Under the pieces are notes generated by a model. The model made no database searches. It saw only the letters and a list, made by a program, of their open reading frames with translations, and had not been told where the DNA came from. From positions 11,140,518-11,204,517 of the forward strand of contig WMCF01000003.1 of assembly GCA_009792885.1 (NCBI GenBank): 64,000 nucleotides of DNA, read 5' to 3'. Origin of the DNA: Eremophila alpestris peregrina (taxonomy: Eukaryota; Chordata; Aves; Passeriformes; Alaudidae). Made by a program: the position numbers and the translations under genes. Of this stretch, positions 34,022 to 47,122 are shown piece after piece. Within the stretch, counting starts at the first letter, position 1. Each line of letters starts with the position of its first letter.

Positions 34022-37000
34022 GTCCATCTAACATGGAAAAAACACACTTTTTAATATCAAACAGTCGCCGTTGACACCTGAGCGTGGGTGAGCGATCTGT
34101 CCGATCCACAGGCCTGTAATTAAGGCCATTTATTTAAGAGTTGGACAGGATGATCCTTATGTGGTCCTTTCCAACTCAGAATACTATGAATCTCTTAAAT
34201 GTGTGGAGGAAAGGCAAAGGTGCAAGGGGAAAATTGCATGCTCAAGGAAGTCAACAGTTTGGTAATGCTTTAGAATGGTTTGCAATTAACTTATTCTATT
34301 TGGTAAACAGATTAATTAAAGAGGAAATTACCAGGCTCCCCAGGGAAGTTACTGTGCTTTGTTTCTGGGCTCATTATCCATCACTTGCCACTTGAGTCCT
34401 TTAAACTTCCAGGCAGGTCCTATCGAAGTCTGTTTGAATATGACCTCCTTTGTTTTCATATCAAGGTGATCTCCATTCCATTTCTTCAAGCAGAGGTTAA
34501 ACTAAATATTCTTTTTGAAGTTGAATTAGAATGTACAATGGGAATGGGAAAAGTAATGACAGTACCTTGAATAGAATCAGACAATGGCTGCATTCAAATA
34601 AATATGCCTACTGCATGCCTTTACTATAGAAGATCCAGAAAGATGAAAACTTGTAAAATTTAGAAGTTACAAAAGTACCAGTAGCAAATTTTGTAAATAA
34701 CAGGGATTGAAATTGAAGCTACAAAACAGCAATAAAAAAGGACAAAGGAATATAAGTTTATTATGTATAAATATAGGCTGAAACTAGGAAAGTTTCTGAA
34801 CTGGCTTTCAGATGGAAGCCAAAAGTTTGATTCGTGTTAAGATGGGACAATTAGGAGAGGCAAATGCATTTGGGACTTCGTAAATTTTGTAAAAAAATTT
34901 TGTGAATTTCCAGAACAGCTTTGCAAGGCTAAATCTTCTGGTTATGATGGATCATCAGGCCTGTGTCAAAACCCACACATTTCCATGTATTATCAAAGCT
35001 ATGAAACCTCAAGGAGGAACTCACATTTACCTAACTTTTGGAGGACAGTTGTTTTCAATCTCACTACAGTCAATGTGGCAACAGAGGTCTTTCCAAAGGG
35101 CAAATCAGAACTAATCAAAGTGCTCTCATTCTCTGAAGGAGCTTCTGATATCAGAAACTAGTATTAGATGCCTAATGTTAGGCACTATGATTACATCCCT
35201 CAGTGAAAATGTCAAATGAAGTGACAAAGATCCCCTCCCTATAAATTATATATTAATTTTTTCTCTATACAGGGTATTGTTTATTTAGAGAGTGCTGGAC
35301 AGTAGGACTACAAATGAATAGCAAAGATATAAATATGTGCTTTGGAAAAATACATTACTTTCATCCTCAAGAGCAGGGGAACCTTTAAAGAATTGTGGTG
35401 AGACCAAGCATAATGACACCCAGTGTTGTACCTTTGTCCCCATCTGCAAATCTCACCTCAGCTCACATCTGTCTATTAAGACTGGTCTCTTGAATTCCTG
35501 TGCTCAGTTTCCCCCTGAGTGGTGACACTTTCCACTCCAAACTCCTTTGTAATTGCGGAGAAAAAAACCCTAGACCCTATCATCCCAGCAGCCTTCTGTG
35601 AAGTTCTCCACCTCTCTATACTCATTGGCTTAACATGTCAAGAAAATCAAATATTCCTTTCAAAAACCTGTTAATTCATTCATGAAGACATGTATTATTT
35701 AAAAGTCACGTATTTGAGTAGATGCAGTTTTCAAGACTGTTATTCATTTCCAGGCTGCATACAGTCCTGGTCAATTTATATTCCATGCTGCTTTCTCGCT
35801 TAATTAGCTCCTCTTGTTTTGGAGCTTCCCCTTCTATATTATTGTAACCAGGAAAAATATGCTTTTCTCCTTTTCTTTGTAAAATGTGTAAGCCAAGGTC
35901 ATCAGTAAGCTGGCCATTGCTTTTATTTCAGTTACACTCTCCTGAGCACAGTTCCACCAGAACAGGAAGTACCTAGTGATAATCAGCAGAGGTTGACTCT
36001 GTTATCTTTTTCTACTTTTAGATTATTTTAGATTCTACCTAGAGTCACAGAAAATATTAATTCCTAGCAATGAAAACTCCATAAAATTCATAGATAAAGA
36101 TTTCAAACATTAATTGATTTTGTTTGTTACTGTTTTAAGGTCATCAGTGAGACATGACCAGTGAATTCAGCAGATTCAGCAGGGCCATACTTCTAATATA
36201 AACACTGTTGCTCTTTTGACTGTTTGTCTAACACACAGAGATTTAGACTTCAGCTTCTTAGACATAAATAAACTCTGCACTAAGATGCAGACTCTGTATG
36301 GATATTATCTTGCACCTTTGTATACTCTGGTGGGAAAGTTCTGTTCCAAAGCAGGTAAAAACATACCAGCACTGTACTCAGCATGCAAAATGGCATTATC
36401 TTACCCAATTTAGTCATCAGGTTTTTTTTCAAAATTATGAACAGGCATCTTGTCTGGTGGACAGCTGACTTGTTCTCCTCCAAGGAAGCATTCTGCTGGG
36501 ACAGATGATTCCCCATGTGCCTCAGCCAGGTGACTGCAGCACAGCAGCAGAGACTATTCCTGGCTCTTTGATCTGGAATGATGGGGTGGCTACTATCACA
36601 ACTCTACTGTCACCTGGCCAGGTGGCCAGGGGAGCAGAACAAACATTCCCCTGACATAGGATGGAATTGAAGATATCAAAACCTTCTTTCCAGGGTGAAG
36701 ACTGTTCCCTCATAGCTGGGGGCATGCTAACACTGCTCTCACAAAGCAGAAAAGCAGCTCACTGGCAGACAGCACTGTTTTACTGCTCCATGCTCTCCCA
36801 TCCAGGGGATGGATCCAGTTTTGCTGCTGGTCCACCTGTACAGTTTCAAGCTAGGCATAAAGTTCCAGTACCTGACCAAGGCTATTGAGTCTTTGGCCTC
36901 AATTGCCTCTTGACAGAGGCACTGGGGCCTGAGAGATGGAGACATTTCTTCCTTCCAAATAATTGATTGTGGCTGTATTTCCCCTTTCAACTGTAGTTTT

Positions 37001-40000
37001 TTCTCCTTTCTGCATAAACTGAATACCCTTAGTGTTTCTTGGCCCACGTGTTCCATAACTCAGAGGCCAAGGGAAGTTTACATTCCCTTTTCAAAAGCGA
37101 GCCGTGAGTGTTCTGACAGCCACGTTTGTGTGCAGAAAGCCAAAACCAACTAAGTTTTGATGGTTGATTTGTGCTTTCTCTGTGCACAACTTACAAATAT
37201 TGAGGTGGTCCAGGTGATTCTTAATAGAACTATGCTTTTCAGGATGGGGTTGAAGTATCTGGGATGCTTCTCACTGCTGTATGGGAACGTGATATCTGGG
37301 CTAGTATCATTGCATTATACTACATGTGTACTCTGAGCTCTGGGCAGGTACCTAACTGCACACTGCACACCTTCATTTAAAGCAGGTGAATCTCAGCCTG
37401 AGTGACACTAAGCCATATGTTGGGTAGTCTTTCTGTGAACCAAGTCTGTAAAGCTTAGGGGAACACATCACTTTAAAATCAGCTTTTATTGTCGTTTATT
37501 CACTTCAAAATCTCCACATAGGAGAATTTCAAGTGCCCTCATGCATCATGTATATATACCAATTTGCAGGTACAGCTTTTCTTCTAACCAGAGGAGGAAA
37601 GTGACTGTGAATATGCAATTTCTTGCTAAGTTATATGAAATAAGTTTTTGAGAGGGATGAGGGGATGAATAGCTCATAAATAGAGTAATATGTACATTAA
37701 GCAAAGAAGATCTGAAATCTCAGTGTCTCTTACCTGTTGAAATTATAGAAGAAATATATTGATTTAAACCAGCTTTCGGGTAAATAAAATTTGGAAAACC
37801 TTCTCAAAAAAGATTAGAGGAATCCTTCAACATGTAAAAAGCTTAGGCACAATGACAGGGGGTTATTGCTTTGGTTATAGCTCATCCTTCATAGCAGTTA
37901 ATATTCATATAAACTAAATGTTCAGTCTGCTCATTACAGCTTTAATTCAATCATGTCACGTTGGTTTTACTATTTTATTTATGTGCATTCTTCTAGTCCA
38001 AGACTTTTATCACTGTGTTCATCTCATTAAATATGTGTACTTCCACTCAGTAAATATGGGTACTTTCAAAAATGATGCCTCAGTTTAGTAACAGATGCTT
38101 CTTAAAATATTTAGAATTTTAAAGTGTAAAGAAGCCATCAGTAGCATTCTGATTTGTGTATAAATATTTATTTAGCACACATTCTGGCCAATGTACTGCC
38201 CTTGATTTTTGTGCAAAACTTACAGTAACTTCAATGGATATTCTGAGCTCATGACTAGAGGAAAATATGGTTAATTCAGCAACCCAGCTGCTTTTATATC
38301 CCAGAATAGCAAGCAGTGCCTCTAGTGAAGGAGACAGTGAAAGAGGAGACTTTGTGTCATTCTTAGCTTTCTGTTGCTGGGCTCACATTTGGGTAACAGC
38401 TCAAGTTAGAGCAGACTCTGGACTATTCTAATTCTCTTCAGAGACTTCTAGCTAGGTTCCTGACAGCTGAGGGAGAACAGTGGGAAGAAGTTGAGATCAA
38501 TGGTCAGAAAACCTCTAGCAATATTTGCTAAAAATCCTGTGAGAGGCTTTTATGTTATAAAGTTTCTATGTGGAAAAAAATAATATGAAATAAATCTGTT
38601 TGATGGAGAAATTTCATCACTGAAATGAGATTTTTAAGGCAAATAATTTCCTTTCTGCACATGAGAAGTGCTATAGAAATTTGGGTCTATTTGCACCATC
38701 ATTGTAAAAGTACGTTCTTGATGATATCGCTTTTGTCACAATAAAGGAAAAAATACATTGCAGACAAAACATATGCTGCATAAAACAATCAAGACAGCAA
38801 TTCTAAGATGCTGAGAGCAAGCTCCAGTTTCCTAAAGCTTTCATCCTTTTCTCTACATTTTCTAGGTTTTTGGTAGACATTTCCATAAGCATTTCAGGAT
38901 TTTAAAGGAGTATAAAATGGCAATAAAATAGAATACCTACTGAAAACAGCAAATTCGCACCTGTGCAATAAAAAAAAAAAAGTTTTGAATTTTAATAATT
39001 CCTTTTATTGAAAAAACCCTTCTACTGTAATATAAACAACAATATTACTCAACAAATAATTTTAGCTTATTAGCAAATAGACCTTTTTCCTCTGCTGATT
39101 GCATTAGCATCAGACACGTTATTTAACACTTGAGGAGACTCCTCCAGAGCTATTCTCACCACCCAAGTACCTGCTTTTTAAGACCCAGAGTATAAAATAC
39201 AAGATAAAGTACACTACAGCAAACAAGGTTGCCAAGATATTGATCCAAGGTTGCTCTCAGTGTCATGAAAAAATCCTAACCTGTTTCAGTCTTAAAAATT
39301 ATCCTCAAATTGGCTGCTACACTTGGGGTGTCTAGATAGCTTAGCAGATTTCTACTTCATTTAATAGCACTCTATTGTCACTAACAGGAATCTCTCTGTT
39401 CTGCAGTGTTTTCAGGATTATCTTAGAAATAAAATAAACTAGAAATTAAGGAAACAATCTGATTTTCTGTGGCTTAGCAAGCTACTTTTGCAAACATATA
39501 CTAGGGATTAAATTAGTACTCAAAAAAAAAATGCACAGATAAAATAATGCCACTTAGCATCCAGATAGTGTTTTCCTTTATGTCAATAGGATTTGAGTGC
39601 AGTGTATTAGGAGTACAAAGGGGAGACACCATGCAGAGCTGGCTTCTTTAGGAACAGTCTTTTACTTTTTTAAAAAGCAGTGGCCATGGAATTCTATTTC
39701 CCCTCCTTCACTATGTCAGCAAGGCACGTTCCAGTGCCACAGGCAAAGCTGGACAGTCACCATATCCATGTGCTCCAAGTGCCCTACACACCCAGATGAC
39801 TTTGAGTGGGGAATGACAGGCCACAGTCTGCATCATCATCACCAGTCAGCTTCTCCCATCTTCCTGCACTCACATCCCCAGGCACTATTTTACACACCAT
39901 GGCAGCACACGTGCAAGAGCCAGCTCCATGACTCTTGGACTAGAACTCACAGATGGGGTTTAACAGAGCCATACAGATTGGCACCAGGGACACTGGAAGG

Positions 40001-43000
40001 ATTCCAGTGAAGAGAAAAGGTTTCGGCCACATATCCAAATCATGTCAAGTGTGTAACAGTCAAGCCACACATAAGGATATCCTGGGAGCAGTCAGGAACT
40101 GGAATGGCAGGGAATAGAAGTAAAACAGCAGAGACCCATGATAACTCAGCACAGACATAACGACACTTTCATTTTAGAACAATAGTTTCTGAACAAGGAG
40201 ATATCGATTCATTTGTGAGTGATTTTGTTGTCTTAAGACTGATTTCTCCTTCACTTGCATGGACTTCGAAGATTCGCTTTTTTAACAGATGCTAAAAAAG
40301 AAGCTGTTTAAAAGCTGCTTGACAGAACTAGTCATTATATGAAGAAATACAACTTATTTGCTTAACCTGGAGAAAGAACATTATAGGAGAGCATAGAAAA
40401 GTCACTTCTGTAATTTCAATTTTCCTTATGATAACTGCTTCTCAGACGCATCTCATCCACAGCCATCAGACCATAAAACCAGGCTATTAAGTTAAAACTT
40501 ACACTTTAAAAATCCACAAAACCTTGTGCTAGGAATATGAACCATTACCACTTCACTTATTTAGGAGGTCTGGGCATTTTCAACATCATTACAAGGGGCC
40601 ATTAGATGGACTGAATCCACAGTCTTTATTGATTTAAGAGTCATCCAACTGTACTTAGGTAAGTGTTACTTAAATAAGCTACTATTGAGAGATTATTACT
40701 TTTGGAGTTTTACACTTATACTAGGAGGCAGCCAGGAAAACTAAACATTAGATCCAGCATCTTGGTTTGAAGCCTAAGGTGTCATTAACTCCAATTAAGT
40801 TTCTTTTGTGTCAATCTCCCATTTACCTCACTAATTTTCTTGTTGGCTCTGGGTGTGTCAGAGCAGACCACAGCACACAGTGCAAAGCAGTTTCAGTGAC
40901 TAAACATTTTTTGTGTGGTTTATTATTGCTTTTTCTGTAGACATATATAGGAATACTTATATATGTGAGTTTTGGCTTTCTGCAAACCATGTGTGGGGGT
41001 ACAGCTGCCACCCACACACACACCTCAGGCCACACTATGATCTCAGAACTGCTCCTTGGGCCTTCGCCTTGACAAACAGCACTGGGCTGAGCTCCTTTTG
41101 AATTTATCAGAAACACTGTCTCTTCCCAGGAATTTACGTTATCTAACAAACTCCTGTTTTTTAACAAACAGCCTTGGAAACTTATTTTTCTTGCCTGCAT
41201 AACAACACAAGTGGAGAGATTTTGGGGATTTTTACCAAACTTTCAAAGTTACTGAGCCGAATTTCACCCAGGGTGTGGCAAGTTACTGTGACTAAAGGCA
41301 ACTCTCTGGTAAGCCTATAGACAGCAGTCCTGAGTAAGACCCTTGGAGCTGTCATGAACCCCCGTGGGCTTCACCCAGCACTTGCTCTCTGAGTGGGATG
41401 ACTCTCAGCTGGTGAGGTCCATGCTTGCTGTACTCTGAGGATTGCACTGAGCACCACTGCCAGAGCCTGGGCTGATTCCCCCACAGGCTCAGCCCTTTGC
41501 CCATTGAGAAGATGCAATGGCATCTGATGTGAGAACTCCATTGAACTTGAGGGAAGATTTTCACAGGTATAGACCTGGGACGTGCTCCCTTAGTTCTCTG
41601 CATGTGCAAGTGTGAATGTGCTGGAGCAAACATGAATGTTGCTCTCTTGGATTCTGAAGCATGTTAAATTTGTGAGTTAGACCTGTGAGCTACTGTAGTG
41701 CTATATAAATTCTACATAATTTATTTGGAAATTGTTCATATTAAGTGCTTTTAAGTGCTCTTATTTTAGGCCTAAACTGTTGGTCAAATCTGGGGTTAAG
41801 TTTGGCAAGGGGCTCCCCTCTGAACCTTGTGACTCAATTGGAGGCTCCCCATCACTTCTTTTATCCTTACCCTTTGCCATCCTCAGCCTTTTTCCATCAC
41901 CAGCCTCCACACAGATCATTTTAGGTTTCGTTACAGATTGATTGATTTTAGATTTTAGTCTGATTTTTGTCTGTGTGCTTTAACCATCTAATAAGTAGTA
42001 GAGTGAACGTTGCCAACAAACTTTGTTGTGCTTTCGCTTTTATGTTAAAGCATTTGATGATACCTTTGCTGGTGATTCTCTGAGCCACCTAAACAACTCA
42101 TTTGTGATGTACTGCAATGATAGTGCAGCATGAGCATTTTAAAGGTATCCATAGCCACATATAGACAGAAAATGGATGATCTGATCAGTTACTACTGCAG
42201 TCACATAATTTGTCTTTAAAAAATCCCATTTATCTTTTGTTTCTGCTTTTTAAAATATTTTTTTATGTTTAAAAATATTTGACCCTTCTTCTATTACCCA
42301 GAGAACAACCTCAGGGCTACACCCATGTTGTTGGAGTTCTCCTCAGCAGAAGCCCATTGTTAACACAGAAGGACCCAGTGTTTTCCTCTGTAGAATATGC
42401 TTTGGTTCTGCACAGTCTCAAAAAATCCATTGCTTCAGTACTATCAGATTATTAGTATTAGCCATCAGTTCATTCTAACAAAACCACAGGCAATGTTTCT
42501 GCCACCAAAGATACTTAAAAGATGGGCTGAACCTGCCTTGAAGCATTATGGAAAATGACTGACATACTAATGAACAACAAGAAGTGTTCCTGTGAACACA
42601 GAGAAAACTACTCTAGCTCAAATTCTCAAGGATACTTGAGGAATTTTATTGTTAACTGCAAAAGAAACAAGATTTCAACCTTGTTTTTTTTCTCTTCTGA
42701 CTCTTAGAAACCATTTAACCCCTTTCTAGCTAGTTTAGGGAATAATCCCCATAAAATCATGGATTTATACTGACACAAAACTTTTTATGAAGGGATGGAG
42801 AGCCAGACAGAAATTGTGGCTCTGAAATCCAAGCCCAAAGATTTCATTATTTTCCAAATTCATCGGACAGTAACACTTCCTGCAAATGCCTATTAACTCC
42901 TCAAAAATATCTTCTTGTACTACTTTCCCTTCATTTTACTTAAATTGATATCTTCAAAACATGCAAGTTTTGTGTTCTCTAAACATTACTCTGATAGCAT

Positions 43001-43160
43001 TTTTAGATGACTGTAACTCCTTAAGAAAGATGTTATTATCTTTAAGTATCTGAAACCACACCTATTGTTCTAACATACAAAGTTATTTTGATATGCAGTC
43101 TTTTCTGCATAACGAATGTTAGGTAGTTTCAAAACTGGTTTGCAAATAAAGAACAGTCTG
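34022..43160. other. Intergenic spacer between AQR promoter and ZNF770 3' end
   Basis: About 9 kb of AT-rich non-coding DNA with one CR1 remnant (34137-34200). Slightly GC-richer stretches at 36.5-37.1 kb, 39.6-40.0 kb and 40.8-41.6 kb hold frames of 60-137 codons. None of these resembles a known protein or has supporting splice signals. Confidence 0.7.
34137..34200 (+). mobile_element. Short CR1 3'-end remnant upstream of AQR
   Basis: The text 'ttggacaggatgatccttat', 'gtggtcctttccaactcaga' and 'atactatgaatct' is the CR1 3' terminus. Only about 60 bases are recognisable. The sequence before it (34022-34136) is not clearly CR1. Confidence 0.75.
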
Positions 43161-43183
43161 AAAGTACAATATAAATAAAATAG

Positions 43184-43189
43184 TTTATT
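43184..43189 (-). terminator. ZNF770: Candidate distal polyadenylation signal of ZNF770
   Basis: AATAAA on the minus strand, followed within 30-50 bases by a T-rich stretch (TTATTTATATTG, TGTTCTTTATTTGC). This would give a 3' UTR of about 1.76 kb containing the tandem duplication. Confidence 0.4.
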
Positions 43190-44114
43190 GCAAGTATTTT
43201 AAAAGAGCTCTACAATATGCTTTCAAAACATTTTACACAGCATTTTGTCTTTCAATATGAAACAATTCACATAGGGAGAAAAAAATCTCAATATATAACT
43301 ATAGTCATCATTAATATACTGAATTTGTCTGTCATACAAAAAGCGTAAGAACTATAGACTCTTTCTGAGCATTTTTCCTGGTTGTATTCTCACTGAAAAT
43401 GGAAAAGAATAACATGTACGAAAATAAAACTCCTTTTACCCTTCACATTCACCAAGTACCACAGCGTTCATGGCATTTCAAAAAAAAAATCGAACCCATT
43501 TTACTTAAATAAATATGGTTCTACTTAAATACTAAAAACAATGTCATGTACCTTACAGATATGTTAATTTAGAAACAGGAATAAGAACTTCAGGATTCAA
43601 CTGTTCAAAAGTTGCATAACAAAGAAAGTATCCTAAAAGGTAGTTTTTTCAGAGGATAAAAAAGAAGAAACAAACTTCAGTCTTGTTTGTTATGTATGAA
43701 GCTCCACTGCACTTGCACTTCTTGCCAGCCCCACTGGCACAATGGACAAAACCATCTACTTACCAGAAAGTATAACTACAGATTCTATTAATCCAAAATC
43801 AGAATTACTTAATTTCAGATAAAAGTAATATTCAGTCTCTTATATTTAACGTAATGAGAACATGACTTCATGACAAAACTGCTCATCTGAGTTATTATCA
43901 TGTCTTAGAGAACATTTCTTTTACTGGTTCACCATATGTGCAAGAAGAAAAGGAGACTGAACAGATAGTAAGCCTATCTGTAACCTTAATGATAATTTCT
44001 TGTCTTCTTTTCTTACAGAGGAATTGTTCAGCAAAGTATAAATTGGCCAAAAATGCTAGAGAAGGCAAGAGATTTACAAGGAAGTGGAGTTAATGAAGTG
44101 GTGAAATGGATAAA

Positions 44115-44120
44115 TTTATT
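44115..44120 (-). terminator. ZNF770: Candidate proximal polyadenylation signal of ZNF770
   Basis: AATAAA on the minus strand in an AT-rich setting, about 820 bases past the stop codon. Whether this or the distal signal is used cannot be told from sequence. Confidence 0.35.
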
Positions 44121-44268
44121 ATAAATCCTAATATTATAGCATTGTCTCCTTGTATTTTATATACAAAGGGAAATGATCTAATTCCTCAGGTATAGCTCTC
44201 CAAGCACATTAAGTGTAAATAACAAAGCAGGGGTTTTTTTCTGTCCTATAGGAAAGGGAATGTTCTAT

Positions 44269-44500
44269 AATGCCACATCAATATTCTTCTCACTGAATTT
44301 TCCCCCCTTTTTCTACTCTCTTCTCTTTTATCTAACTATGTTTTTTTTTAAGTATGGGATAAATACAGGAAGAATTCTTTGCTTGGAATGCCACATCAAT
44401 ATTCTTCTCACTGAATTTTCCCCCCTTTTTCTACTCTCTTCTATCTAACTATGTTTTTTTTTTAAGTATGGGATAAATACAGGAAGAATTCTTTGCTTGG
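44269..44500. repeat. Near-perfect tandem duplication, unit 118 bp
   Basis: Copy 1 (44269-44386) and copy 2 (44387-44500) both begin aatgccacatcaatattc and end ttctttgcttgg. They differ only by loss of 5 bases (ctttt) and one extra T in a T-run in copy 2. The pair lies in the presumed ZNF770 3' UTR. It is either a very young duplication or two haplotype versions joined in the assembly. Confidence 0.93.
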
Positions 44501-44941
44501 AACACATGGGGAGCCAGAAGAAACTAAAAGGACCTTTTTTCATATTCTCAAAATTACCTTTTTGTCTTTACTGTTCTGATAATTTAAAAGTGTTGTTTTC
44601 CCATATAGTATTTTACTTTCAGTGATAATTATCTTATTCATGGAACATTGCAGACTGCTGCAACACTATTGATACAGTATGAATATGTATTCACAAATTA
44701 ATTTAGCCAAAGGGAATGCAAAGATTGTGTGTGGGGGTTTGTTGCATTTTTAAAAAAACATCTCAACATGAGTATCTCACAAATTATATCAAGTAGACAG
44801 TTCTGAAGACAGTACATCAACTTCACCAAGTCATCTCTGTAATAAAAAGTATAATCCCCTTCAGTTAACTGTTTGGCCTAATATAAATCTTTTATAATTA
44901 TTCAACCAAAAAATTTAAAAATTATTTCACAGGACATTATC

Positions 44942-47122
44942 TCATTTTGATAAAACTAATACATTCTCTGCTTGTTCCTCAGTGGAACTGAGCTTTAAGC
45001 TCTCTTTAAAGTGAATAAGGTGGTGTCTTTTCAAATGTGGGGCCTGTCTGAATTTTTTTCCACAAACTAAACATTCAAATGGCTTTTGTCCAGCATGCAT
45101 TAGGTGATGTCTTTCAAGCTTAGAAGGAGATTTAAAAGTTTTCAAGCAGATACTGCATTGATATAATTTGTTAACAGCTTCACTTTTTTCAGTACCTTCA
45201 GAAAAATCATGCCAATAGCTGTAACAGCTCTGCTCTGTTTCCAACAATTTACTGCACAAATACGGCTGTGGGTTTCTACTGCCGGTGTCAAGAACAAAAT
45301 CCCCTGACTCGATTTCAACTTTGATTTCAGCTGCTTGGTTTGACTGAATCAGCTCAAAATCTTGAAAGCCAGATGGCTGTGAAGGTGTTTGAGAATAACC
45401 TGAACAAACCACAGGCTGAGAAGACTTAAATTCAGTGTGATCTCCCTGATGATTGAAAAGTTTGTTCAGGTTTTCAAATTCTACCTGGCAAACGGGGCTT
45501 TTACAGGCTCTCTTTTCAGTATGGGTGAGCTGATGTCTTTTTAAGTGAGCTGACTGTCTAAATGTCTTCCCACAAACATTACAGCCAAAGGGCTTCTGTC
45601 CCGTGTGTATAAGATAATGTCTTTGAAGTTTGGATGAAGATGGAAAAATTTTTTCACATCTGTCACATTTACACACTTTGTGTCTGTTATGTATATTTTT
45701 AGCAGAAGATGAAAAACCACACTGAAGTACTCCTGGATTATCAAAAAAGCTATCATTTGATGAACCATAAAAAGCATCATCTTTATTATCCAGTGAATCA
45801 TCCACGTTTAGCATGCTTTCACCAGGAAGCACACCTTTTAAATCACTGCCCATGTCAGGAGGATGTGGGTACTCCTGCCAAGGTAATGGCACAGCAAACG
45901 TTCTTTTCACCCGAGTACGCCCTGCCTTGGGTGTGTCACGCCTGCCCCGGCAGTCCTTGGAGGCTTTAGTGGATACATGCTGATCACAACGCTGATCTCT
46001 AGCTGCAACCACCTCAGGACTTCCAACGTGACCCGATTTAACTTTTTTTCTGTCAGTCAGAGAAAAATCTGTTGCCTTTCCTGCAGAATGCTTCCGTTTC
46101 ATCAGGGTCTTATGTTTCCTGTTGACTGTGTGTCTGCGTGCTGTTGTACCATTATTCGAACTTCTGCTGTCTTTTGAGTAACAACATTTGTGTAAATTTA
46201 GAACATGCTCTGTTTCAAAGCACTGTTCACATGCTGGGCACTGAAAGGGTACAATATAAATTGAGTGCACATCATGTGGGTCATTCTCCTGTGACTTGTG
46301 TGTATCAGCATTCTCAAAACTATCCCATTTTCCTTCCAACATCTTGTGTGGTCTGGGATATTTAAGAGTCTTTGCTTTGCATACAATATTGGGGAAAGTC
46401 TTATTTCTGGCATGGAGCTGTTTATGCTTCATGAGTTTGCTCTCTATTTTAAATCCCTTCTGACAAAAGCAGCACTGAAAAGGCCTTTCTTCTGTATGTG
46501 TGAGCTGATGAATTTTCAGGTGTGTTGACTGTCTGAAACATTTGCCACATGAAGAACACTTAAAAGGTTTCTGGCCAGTGTGAATAAGGAAGTGTCTTTC
46601 TAGCTTGGATCTCGATGGAAACATCTTGTTACATGACTCACAAGTGTGAGTTTTCTTCTTCCTCCTTCTGGCACCATGCAGATGATCTGACTTGAGACAC
46701 TGATGCAGCATCCACCTCTTTTCAGTTCTAAAGGGTTTCCAGCACACAGAACAATGAAATATGCCACAAGGGACCCTGTCTTGCTCAGAATTCACATAGT
46801 TTTGTGCTTGTTGTGTATCACTTTCGTAATTTTCATTATGAAGTTGCTGATGCTTTAAGAAAGTGATTACATTTTTGAAGTTTCTGTAACAAACAATGCA
46901 CTTAAAAGGCAGGTTATGGGTTAACTGATGCCTCTCCAGGTGGACTAGCTGCCTAAATGTTTTACTGCATACATAACATTCAAAAGGCTTTTGACCAGTA
47001 TGTATGAGATAATGCCTAGCTAATTTTGATGGAGTTTCAAACTGTTTATAGCACATGTCACAAATATATGGCTTTTTCTTGGGTATCTTGACAGCTGTTA
47101 CACAATGCTGAACCTTTAACAT
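44942..47122 (-). CDS. ZNF770: ZNF770, multi-C2H2 zinc-finger protein, complete 726-residue frame
   Basis: An uninterrupted frame in one exon. It starts MLKVQHCVTAVKIPKKKPYI and matches ZNF770 along its length (human about 691 residues), a nuclear DNA-binding protein without KRAB or SCAN domain. Canonical C2H2 fingers have first Cys at 21, 49, 75, 161, 189, 217, 486, 514, 656 and 684. Finger 540-562 has Cys-x4-Cys. Two degenerate fingers at 124-142 and 295-314 lack the usual last His. Finger pairs share TGQKPF linkers at 42-47, 182-187, 507-512 and 677-682. The unstructured region 321-480 is basic, then acidic (DDSLDNKDD). An in-frame TAG lies nine codons upstream of the chosen ATG. The human form begins a few codons further upstream, so this is the first available Met here. 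Human ZNF770 also neighbours AQR. Confidence 0.96.
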   Translation of the reverse strand: MLKVQHCVTAVKIPKKKPYICDMCYKQFETPSKLARHYLIHTGQKPFECYVCSKTFRQLVHLERHQLTHNLPFKCIVCYRNFKNVITFLKHQQLHNENYESDTQQAQNYVNSEQDRVPCGIFHCSVCWKPFRTEKRWMLHQCLKSDHLHGARRRKKKTHTCESCNKMFPSRSKLERHFLIHTGQKPFKCSSCGKCFRQSTHLKIHQLTHTEERPFQCCFCQKGFKIESKLMKHKQLHARNKTFPNIVCKAKTLKYPRPHKMLEGKWDSFENADTHKSQENDPHDVHSIYIVPFQCPACEQCFETEHVLNLHKCCYSKDSRSSNNGTTARRHTVNRKHKTLMKRKHSAGKATDFSLTDRKKVKSGHVGSPEVVAARDQRCDQHVSTKASKDCRGRRDTPKAGRTRVKRTFAVPLPWQEYPHPPDMGSDLKGVLPGESMLNVDDSLDNKDDAFYGSSNDSFFDNPGVLQCGFSSSAKNIHNRHKVCKCDRCEKIFPSSSKLQRHYLIHTGQKPFGCNVCGKTFRQSAHLKRHQLTHTEKRACKSPVCQVEFENLNKLFNHQGDHTEFKSSQPVVCSGYSQTPSQPSGFQDFELIQSNQAAEIKVEIESGDFVLDTGSRNPQPYLCSKLLETEQSCYSYWHDFSEGTEKSEAVNKLYQCSICLKTFKSPSKLERHHLMHAGQKPFECLVCGKKFRQAPHLKRHHLIHFKESLKLSSTEEQAENVLVLSK

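Noticed and set aside
36522..37056. Opposed frames in a GC-richer stretch, considered as a retrocopy
   Set aside because: No similarity to a known protein, no poly(A) tail and no target-site duplication were seen.
39597..40010. 137-codon plus-strand frame in the AQR-ZNF770 spacer
   Set aside because: No domain, no splice or promoter context, composition like random AT/GC-mixed DNA. The length is compatible with chance.
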